Assembly: GCF_932526225.1 (NCBI RefSeq)
Contig: NC_064048.1
Coordinates: forward strand, 10,570,188 to 10,634,187
Direction of reading: 5' to 3'
Length of the DNA: 64,000 bases
Source: Nematostella vectensis
Taxonomy: Eukaryota > Cnidaria > Anthozoa > Actiniaria > Edwardsiidae
The notes under the pieces are model-generated. The model worked only from the letters and a program-made list of their open reading frames with translations, was not told the origin of the DNA and did not search any database. This document shows, piece by piece, positions 1-10,600 of this stretch; the first letter of the stretch is position 1; each line of letters opens with the position of its first letter. Position numbers and translations under genes: made by a program.

Positions 1-1005
1 TGATGTGAGACAGTTATAGTTCTGGATCCTAAACATTTCCATTCATATATTGATGTGAGACAGTTATAGTTCTGGATGCTAAACATTTCCATTCATATAT
101 TGATGTGAGACAGTTATAGTTCTGGATTCTAAACATTTCCATTCATATATTGATGTGAGACAGTTATAGTTCTGGATGCTAAACATTTCCATTCATATAT
201 TGATGTGAGACAGTTATAGTTCTGGATGCTAAACATTTCCATTCATATATTGATGTGAGACAGTTATAGTTCTGGATACTAAACATTTCCATTCATATAT
301 TGATGTGAGACAGTTATAGTTCTGGATGCTAAACATTTCCATTCATATATTGATGTGAGACAGTTATAGTTCTGGATGCTAAACATTTCCATTCATATAT
401 TGATGTGAGACAGTTATAGTTCTGGATACTAAACATTTCCATTCATATATTGATGTGAGACAGTTATAGTTCTGGATGCTAAACATTTCCATTCATATAT
501 TGATGTGAGACAGTTATAGTTCTGGATCCTAAACATTTCCATTCATATATTGATGTGAGACAGTTATAGTTCTGGATGCTAAACATTTCCATTCATATAT
601 TGATGTGAGACAGTTATAGTTCTGGATTCTAAACATTTCCATTCATATATTGATGTGAGACAGTTATAGTTCTGGATACTAAACATTTCCATTCATATAT
701 TGATGTGAGACAGTTATAGTTCTGGATCCTAAACATTTCCATTCATATATTGATGTGAGACAGTTATAGTTCTGGATGCTAAACATTTCCATTCTTATAT
801 TGATGTGAGACAGTTATAGTTCTGGATCCTAAACATTTCCATTCATATATTGATGTGAGACAGTTATAGTTCTGGATGCTAAACATTTCCATTCATATAT
901 TGATGTGAGACAGTTATAGTTCTGGATGCTAAACATTTCCATTCATATATTGATGTGAGACAGTTATAGTTCTGGATGCTAAACGTTTCCATTTATATAT
1001 TGATG
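1..1005. repeat. 50-bp satellite array, about 20 copies
   Basis: Twenty head-to-tail copies of a 50-bp unit beginning TGATGTGAGACAGTTATAG. The units are identical except for one column (after TCTGGAT), which holds A, C, G or T in different copies, one substitution in copy 16 and a few in the last copy. The array runs off the left edge of the window. It lies upstream of the first visible COPS4 exon, so it is probably in an intron of that gene. Confidence 0.97.
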
Positions 1006-1690
1006 TGAGTTGTGAGTGGTGCGTAGTATTATCTCTGAGCACTGGTCTAGTATTATATATGAGCAAGCAAAACTAAACATTTTTATTCATTTGTTTATTT
1101 TTTGTAAGGTGGTGTGTATTTGTTTATTTGTTGTAAGGTGGTGTGTATTCATAAACACTAGTCTAGTATTATATATGAGCAAGCAAAACTAAACATTTTT
1201 ATTCATTTGTTTATTTGTTGTAAGGTGGTGTGTATTTGTTTATTTGTTGTAAGGTGGTGTGTATTTGTTTATTTGTTGTAAGGTGGTGTGTATTTGTTTA
1301 TTTGTTGTAAGGTGGTGTGTATTCATAAACACTAGTCTAGTATTATATATGAGCAAGCAAAACTAAACATTTTTATTCATTTGTTTATTTGTTGTAAGGT
1401 GGTGTGTATTTGTTTATTTGTTGTAAGGTGGTGTGTATTTGTTTATTTGTTGTAAGGTGGTGTGTATTTGTTTATTTGTTGTAAGGTGGTGTGTATTTGT
1501 TTATTTGTTGTAAGGTGGTGTGTATTTGTTTATTTGTTGTAAGGTGGTGTGTATTTGTTTATTTGTTGTAAGGTGGTGTGTATTTGTTTATTTGTTGTAA
1601 GGTGGTGTGTATTTGTTTATTTGTTGTAAGGTGGTGTGTATTCATAAACACTGGTCTAGTATTTTATAGGAGCAAGCAAAACTAAACAAT
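1006..1690. repeat. 29-bp minisatellite with longer interspersed unit
   Basis: Runs of a 29-bp unit (TATTTGTTTATTTGTTGTAA followed by GGTGGTGTG) are interrupted three or four times by a longer segment carrying CTAGTATTATATATGAGCAA and AAACTAAACATTTTTATTC. The longer segment shares AAACTAAACATTT with the flanking arrays on both sides, so the three neighbouring arrays look related. No coding content. Confidence 0.9.
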
Positions 1691-2075
1691 TTATTTGTTT
1701 GATGTGAGGTGTCAGTGGTATGTATTCATAACACTGGTCTAGTATTACATGTATATACGAGCAAAAAAAAAAAACTAAACATTTCCATTTTATGTGATGC
1801 CAGGTATCAGCGGTGCGTAAGCATTTGTCTAGTCTATACGAGCAAAAAACTAAACATTTCCATTTTATCTGATGCCAGGTGTCAGCGGTGCGTAAGCATT
1901 TGTCTAGTATATACGAGCAAGAAACTAAACATTTCCATTTTATCTGATGCCAGGTGTCAGCGGTGCGTAAGCATTTGTCTAGTATATACGAGCAAAAAAA
2001 AAACTAAACATTTCCATTTTATGTGATGCCAGGTGTCAGCGGTGCGTAAGCATTTGTCTAGTATATACGAGCAAG
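1691..2075. repeat. ~74-bp tandem repeat abutting a COPS4 splice acceptor
   Basis: About five copies of a 70-75 bp unit containing AAACTAAACATTTCCATTTT, GATGCCAGGTGTCAGCGGTG and CTAGTATATACGAGCAA. The last copy ends within a few bases of the acceptor of the COPS4 exon at 2084, so the repeat supplies the 3' end of the intron. The short open frame on the + strand here is a product of the repeat and is not a gene. Confidence 0.85.
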
Positions 2076-2083
2076 CACATCAG

Positions 2084-5000
2084 TGGCGAGAAGCAGCCAA
2101 GGTGTTAACAGGCATCCCACTTGAAACTGGGCAAAGGTGATAATAAAAGTGATAATAATGTTTTTCTGTATCTGGGAATCTTGTGGATAATTTCTAGGAT
2201 GTTTAGATGCTACATACATAACACTTTCCCATTTAAAAATGTACTTTCCCATTTAAATGTGTACTTTTGCGGGAGCGTTGTTTTCACGTCCTCAAAACGC
2301 GGGTCAACCAATCAGAGACCGTCACTTCAATAGCCTTAATTCAACGCGTCTGGAGAACGCCAGTCAGCCAATGAAATGATCTTGAAATTTGAGCCTTCGT
2401 GATTCCGCGTTCTTCCACGCGACTTGACCAATCACACGGAATCATTCTTATCCCGCAAAAAGGTCAATACAAATAGCCTTCTGTCAACAGATGCAGATTG
2501 CCGGTGATAACGATAATTAACGCGGACTAGGGGTCAGAAGAGATCAAATGGAGAAGATGACTTTAGAAAATAAAAGGAGTAGCCTTACATCTTCAAAACT
2601 ACGTATAGTACTCGAACTTTAACAAGTCATTAAACAAGCTATTTCTAAAACCAACACCAAGGACACTCGAATTGGCTTACCCTAGTAATGACCTTTTTCT
2701 TCTTTGCACAGCTCTCCCAGAATCTCTTTTTGCTATACCAAATATGTCATGTCTTTCTGTGAACAATTCACCAAGTGGATATTTTTAGTGTTCCCAGGTC
2801 GGACTAATCATACTTGATCTCAATGAACCAAAGACTTGTGATGGCGCGAAACGAAATTGGCGCCCTTTTAGTCCCGTGGCTTGGCTCGATCACGGCTGTA
2901 TCCAGCCCAAATTTGTCTGCATCCAAATCAAATATTGTTCTTTTTGCCGTCGGTTTCATCCAAGAATGACCCATTCGTATTGTTCTCATTATAAAAAGAT
3001 GCAGGAGAGAAATCTTCTAGCTCACGCTGCACATGATGCCGTGTAACACGAGATCTCAGGGTATGGAATGAATTGATAAACAATTTACTGTTTCAACAGA
3101 TTCGGATTATACAGCAAATCAAAGTGCGTTTTCGAACGCAGAACGTGCAATCTGTAATATAGGTGAACTCGAAAAATACCATCGTGTTTCGAAGCAATCA
3201 CATACGGAAAACCCCTTTAATAAAGCAAACCTCTAACTACTGAAACATCTCACCGAAACGTGAAAGAGGAAGATAGTATACAACATCATCATTTATTGCA
3301 AGGAGAACGAATAAAAGCCAATCACATTCCCAATCAGTGCGTTTGCAGACGCAACGAGTGTCTAGGATCGATTTACAAAGCTACATAGGCATGGAAAGCC
3401 GGTAAAAATTTTAGTGTACTATGTATCTAAAGTGACTAGCCTTTAAACAATATATCGGCGTTTTCTTACTTTGTAAGTCAAGCACGCAAAATGTTTTGTT
3501 CATTTCACAGAGATCGGACATAGCCATGCGTTATACTTCTCGATAGACACTCAAGAGTAGGCTTTGAAAACAAACCGGAAACTGTGCGTTTTAAAGACGC
3601 AGGCTAGTCAATAGTGTGAAAGAATCTAATTTTCGGTACGAGAAACACATTATGACGTTTGTAATTGGTTGTTAGAAGACGAGGTTGATACAACTTTCTT
3701 ATTCAAACATCAAAAGCAAGCTGTTATAAGTTGATTTACGTCTAGTTATGTGCTTTAGGAAAGCACCCGACTCCGGGACAGATGGAGCACCAAAGGTTGA
3801 GCTCTCTGTTGGTGGTCATATGATATGATTAAAAAACTGCCATCTTGTAAGCTAGGAGATAAGGCCCGAACAAACCGGAAAGTGTGCGTTTTAAAGACGC
3901 AGGCTAGTCAATAGTGTAGAAGAATCTAATTTTCGGTACAAGAAACACATGGCGCTTGTAATTGCTTGTAAGAACATGATATAATTTTTCTTGTTCAAAC
4001 ATCAAAGCAAGCTGTTATTAGTTGATTTATAGTTGATTTACGTCTTTAAAGCTAGTTATGTGCTTTTGGTTTGCTTAATTTTGGGTATAAGTTCATAATA
4101 TTTCCTACATTCATGTCACCTTCCTGGGTTTACATTCAAAGTAGTGGACTACAATTTATTTCATTGAGCATTTTTGTCTATAGTTTGGTGAGCTTGAGTA
4201 TAAGCAGGGTATAAATAACAATGTCAAGTAATTTATCCCTTAGGATAAAACCAATCGCATGTCTATTAGTGCGTTCGAAAATGCAACGGTCTAGATATTC
4301 ATGCAAGCACGAGATCAAGAGACAGATATAGGCATGGAAAGCCAGTGAAAATATTATATCCTCGCAAACTTTAAACACCGCCAGATTACTATTTTCCAAA
4401 AGTAGTTGTTTATCCGAGAACTAGACATTTTGTTGCCAATAAACAGTGAACAATACGCTCTGAGAATAAAGCCGATGTTCTGGGATGTTGGCGCGTTCTA
4501 GAGACCCCTTTTAGGGGTAGCGATGAGTAAGTTCGAGATTTGCCGAGGCGCCGAGACCGCGTTTTAGAATCCGAGCCCGAGACTTTAAGTCAAATTTCGG
4601 AATCCGTGTCCGAGCTTTTACTAGCTTGTGTTCGGACATCAGATAACTTGCTCGAGGTATGTCATAAACATTAGTTGAAAAAGAATAGCTAGAGCGGAAA
4701 GGCTTAAGACTCGAGACTCGAAAAAGAGGGAAACCCTTAGCAGTAACAACATAAAACAGATCGCGTTTAACAGAGACTCCGAGAACGTGGTACAAAAAGA
4801 GGCTCCAAGATCCTAAAATGTCGTGGGGAAAAACGAGACTTCGAGACTTCCGTAAAAACGCCGAGATTCCGAGACTTTGCGAAATTTTTGCGAGATTTTC
4901 GAAATTTTAAGGTACCCATCGTTACCCCTTACGTATATTACAGATTGCACGTTCTTTTTGCAATTGGTTCCCTCCAAGAATGACCCATTCGTATTGTTCT

Positions 5001-7620
5001 CATTATAAAAAGATCTTCTAGCTCACGCTGCACATGATGCCGTGTAACACAAGATCTCAGGGTATGGAATGAATTGATAAACAATTTGCTGTTGTTGCAA
5101 TTAAATATTGACAGATTCTGATTATACAGCAAATCAAAACGTAGCAAGTGCGTTTTCGAACGCAGAAACGTACAATCTGTAATATAGGTGAACTCGAAAA
5201 ATACCATCATGTTTCGAAGCAACCACAACTTGAGTAAATAGCCGCGGGTATATGTGCTGGGGCTCCCACGTGCTAACTTTGTCAAGTTGAAAAAATGTAA
5301 CACCAAGCTGTAATATCCGACTGTCCCTATGCATGAATCTACGATACTGTAGGATGATAATAGGCTAAATTCTTTTAAACAGATTATCTGTTCAAATCTT
5401 TTGATTTTTCTCTAGAATTATATTGATGCGCTCTTTTGCTCGACTGGTGCTTGGAATGCTTGTGTGCCAAGAGCAAAGCTCCCTAGCTCGGGCCTTATCT
5501 CCTAGCTTACAAGATAGCAGTTTGTTAATCATGTCATATGACCACCAACAGAGAGCTCAACCTTTGGTGCTCCATCTGTCCCGGAGTCGGGTGCTTTCCC
5601 AAAGCACATAACTAGACGTAAATCAACTTATAACAGCTTGCTTTTGATGTTTGAATAAGAAAGTTTTATCAACCTCGTCTTCTAACAACCAATTACAAAC
5701 GCCATAATGTGTTTCTCGTACCGAAAATTAGATTCTTTCACACTATTGACTAGCCTGCGTCTTTAAAACGCACAGTTTCCGGTTTGTTTTCAAAGCCTAC
5801 TCTTGAGTGTCTATTGACAAGAAAATATAACGCATGGCTATGTCCAATCTCTGTGAAATGAAGAAAACATTTTGCTTGCTTGACTTACAAAGTAAGAAAA
5901 CGCCGATATATTGTTTAAAGGCTAGTCACTTTAGATACATAGTACACTAAAATTTTTACCGGCTTTCCATGCCTATGTATCTTTGTAAATCGATCCTAGG
6001 TTTGCTTTATTAAAGGGGTTTTTCGTATGTGATTGCTTCGAAACACGGTGGTATTTTTCGAGTTCACCTATATTACAGATTGCACGTTCTGCGTTCGAAA
6101 ACGCACTTTGATTTGCTGTATAATCCGAATCTGTTGAAACAGTAAATTGTTTATCAATTCATTCCATACCCTGAGATCTCGTGTTACACGGCATCATGTG
6201 CAGCGTGAGCTAGAAGATTTCTCTCCTGCATCTTTTTATAATGAGAACAATACGAATGGGTCATTCTTGGATGAAACCGATGGCAAAAAGAACAATATTT
6301 GATTTGGATGGCAGACAAATTTGGGCTGGATACAGCCGTGTTCGAGCCAACGGGACTAAAAGGGCGCCAATTTCGTTTCGCGCCATCACAAGTCTTTGGT
6401 TCATTGAGATCAAGTATGATTAGTCCGACCTGGGAACACTAAAAATACCCACTTGGTGAATTGTTCACAGAAAGACATGACATATTTGGTATAGCGAAAA
6501 GAGATTCTGGGAGAGCTGTGCAAAGAAGAAAAAGGCCATTACTAGGGTAAGCCAATTCGAGTGTCCTTGGTGTTGGTTTTAGAAATAGCTTGTTTAATGA
6601 CTTGTTAAAGTTCGGGTACTATACGTAGTTTTGAAGGCTACTCCTTTTATTTTCTAAAGTCATCTTCTCCATTTGATCTCTTCTGACCCCTAGTCCGCGT
6701 TAATTATCGTTATCACCGGCAATCTGCATCTGTTGACAGAAGGCTATTTGTATTGCCCTTTTTGCGGGATAAGAATGATTCAGTGTGATTGGTCAGGTCG
6801 CGTGGAAGAACGCGGAATCACGAAGGCTCAAATTTCAAGATCATTTCATTGGCTGACTTGCGTTTTCCAGACGCGTTGAATTAAGGCTATTGAAGTGACG
6901 GTATCTGATTGGTTGACCCGCGGTTTGAGGACGTGAAAACAACGCTCTCGCAAAAGTACACATTTAAATGGGAAAGTACATTTTTTAATGGGAAAGTGTT
7001 ACATATACATGTAGTATATGTATAGATACTTTGTATCTAGTGTTGGTTTGAGAAAAATACAAACTACATAGGTTTCCCTACAGGCCTGTTTCGTGGTTGC
7101 CCACTCATCAGGGGATTTAGATACTTTGTATCTAAGCGCATATCAATTGACTGTATGGGACATTTCAAATTAACCTGAAATATGTTCTGTTTTTATAAGA
7201 AGCCCATTATTTAAACGAATTCAAGCCAAGACATTTTCTTGTTTTAATCATGCCAATCAATGGCAAAAGTGAAATATACAGAGATAGTGCTCTAATTCCA
7301 TTTTGCAGGAGCCTTGTGTTTAAAATACGATAGTATATTCTGTATGCAGATTTCGTTTTTCATCTAATCTCATTAACATGCTTGCCAGACAATACTCTGT
7401 TGACTACAAGCTTGCGACATACCTGAAGATTGCTCAGCTGTACCTTGAGGATGATGACCCAATACAAGCAGAGGCATACATCAACCGTGCCACTCTCCTA
7501 CATGCCGACACCAAGGACGAAAGCCTTCAAATATTATATAAGGTGGGTTCATACATCATACTCATTGCCATCATCATCTTCATTATTTTCATCATCAGTA
7601 ATGTAGTCATCATCTTCCTT

Positions 7621-7653
<33 letters not shown>

Positions 7654-10600
7654 TTTATCATTGTCATCATCATCATCATTATCATCAACATTATCATAAT
7701 TTCGTTGTCATTATCATCGACATTATCATAATCTACATTGTCATTATCATCATCATTATCATCATCATCATCATCAACATCATCATTATCATCATTGTCA
7801 TCATCATCATTATCATTGTGTAGTTCCAGAAAATATCCATACCCCCCTCCCCCCATTGAGGGGATTGGAAATTCCGGGTGGGTGGGGGTGTTCAAATGCC
7901 CAGGAATTTCCAGAGGGGAGGAGGGGTAAAATGCCCTTTTTCCTTAACAGTTACTGTATTTATTTTTTTCAAAGGGCTTGGAAATTCCAGAGGGGTGGGG
8001 GGTCATACCTCCGACCCTCTCAATATGGGGGGTATGGATATTTTCTGGAACTACACATTATCAACATTGTCATCACCATCGTCATCATCAACATCATCAT
8101 TATCAACATTGTCATTATCATTATCATCATCATCATCATTATCAACAATGTCATCACCATCAACATCGTAATCAGCAACAGCACATTGTCATCATCATGA
8201 ACAACGCTTTCGTAACTACATGCCAAGACAAAGCCTTCAAAGACTGTATGGGGTGAGTGGTCATACATCTCTCTTATCATCATCACCATCAACTCCAACT
8301 CATTGTCTACAACACCATCATAGTCATCGTCTTCAACACCATAATGAAAAATGCCATCATAATTACATACATACTTTCACGAAGAGCAAAAGCTTTCAAA
8401 TACAGACTATACAGGGCTTCTGGAGTTAGGCGCTTGTGCGGAAGCGCGTAATTTGGCTTTGTCCGCGTAATCCACAAATTTCCGTGTAATCCCGCGTAAT
8501 TTGGCAAAATTTTGAAAGACAAATCATTTAAGTGCACAGCTGATGTGTGCTTTTAAGGTTCGTACCTCTATTTCCTCGTAAAAAGACAGATATTCTTCGT
8601 AAAAGTGCGATATTTTGAACTCAATTTCGAAAACAAATAAAATGACTAGGCGTCTTTGCTAAGGAAGAAGGCCGAGGACTGAGCCAATAAAAACTCGCCT
8701 ACGATATTTTCGCGCGAAAATAAAATTTTTCAAGTTATTTTGTGCTTTCTTTCGGTACAAAATGTAGTTTGGAATTAATAGTTGATATTCCGTGTAATTT
8801 AACGCGTAATTCAGTAAAGAATCCCGCAAAATTTTGATTTAAAAAATGTATTGCGCAATCCCGCGTAATTTAGTACGTAATCATTGATTTGTCGCGAAAT
8901 TTAGTGCGTAATTTAGCAAAAATCCAATCGAGTTTTTTTTCGCGTAATTCCAGAACCCCTGATTATAAGAGGTTGATAGTAGCCCATCGACTCTATATCC
9001 AGAGCACACCTATTCGTAGAGGCTTCACTAATTTGTAGTAATTCCTGTATGGCATATTTAATAGGTATGCTATGCTAGAGTGCTGGATTATCGGCGTAAA
9101 TTCATAGAGGCTGCACAGCGTTATATAGACTTGTCATTCAAGACCAAGATTGAAGAGGGCGAAAGGATAACCGCCCTGAAACACGCCCTCATCTGCACGA
9201 TGCTTGCTTCGGCAGGTGAGAGGTGTAACAGCCCGCTCTTTAAGGCCTAACAGGACTGGCTGGGTTACCTCATTGTTTTATTGTTTGCTTTTTGGTGCAT
9301 CCACGGGCACTAGGATTGAATTTCAATCAGAATCGTTATGTGTTTTGCATCTAGTGAACTATTGATATCCGCTTAAACTGAGCCAATCTACACTTTTATC
9401 ACCTTTAAAATGATCACAACTTACCCTACGACCTTTGAAGTATCCCCACAAATCCTTAAACTGCTGAAAACCCCGATATTCACCTCCAATCCAATGTGCT
9501 GTTTGCGTAGTGACCTGTGCATGCTAGCAACTTGGTTTGTTTGTAGAATGCGAAGCGCTAGTTAATAATAAATAAATAAATTTATCCAAAGTGCCTGCCT
9601 TATCGGCTGAATTGGAAGTAAAAAAGAGGATTTATGGCGGTTTAAAGGCTTTGTGTTGTAATTATAAATGGTCGGGTGAGAAATTGGGATTATTCTAAAG
9701 GTGAGAAAAGTGTAAATTGGCTCTGTTTTACAAATATAGATAGCTTAAAGACTGAAACTATCCTAGCGCCCGTGGTGCAACAATCCATCGTGGTGAAAAC
9801 TTCTGATGGCTTCTTCTTAGCATGACCCGGGCAGGGGTCATATTGTATATTACCATGCAGTTTAGCAATGTTTGGAACTTACCTACTGCTTACTAGTCAG
9901 CTTGTTGTTAATAGTTAACCGGTAGTATTTATTTTATTCAGTTTTTTTATCATTGTTGCACAACTGCACGATTGCCAATTGGCGACTTAGACCCTGTCCC
10001 CACGTATCCGTTTTCCTTTGAAAACGCAAACTTATTGTTTCGTTTTCAAAAAGATCCGCGTCCACACGAAGGGTTTTCGTTTTGATACGACCTGTCCCCA
10101 AGAAAACGCAGAAACGATACGAAAAGTGTAAATTTGCTCAGTTTTTCAAATATATATAGTTTAAAGACCATGCGTACTCGCGCGCCAAGTGGACTGGACC
10201 TGAGTTATCACGCCATCGTTGTCGAAAGGTTCCGTTTTATTCGTCATTCCGTCCCCACGGCACCGAATGGGTATCTTTTTCAAATTGTTCCACTATCGAG
10301 ATTGTTTACACATTGTTCCGTTTTCGATTATCGTTTTCGCGTTTCCGTGTGGACAATACCCGTATCCGTAACAAAAAGGTTGCGTTTTCAAACGAACGGA
10401 TACGTGGGGACGGGTCTTAGCTTGCTTGTGGCAATTACCTGAATTAGTGCTTAAAGAATGAACAACATTTTTATTCTTTTATATGTCCCGCATCATCTTC
10501 ATTATTAAAATCATCTTAATGTTATCACAATCAAAGTGATGTTTCCAGTACACTCAGCACCACTCTTTTCCAGGTCAGCAGCGGTCGCGTATGTTGGCAA

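Noticed and set aside
1-1005. Possible CRISPR-like array (regular 50-bp period)
   Set aside because: The whole unit is repeated with no unique spacers, and the genome is animal; it is a satellite.
2804-6423. Paired 60-61 codon frames starting [10 protein letters not shown]
   Set aside because: They are mirror copies in the two arms of the foldback element, with no conserved domain and no support as a gene.
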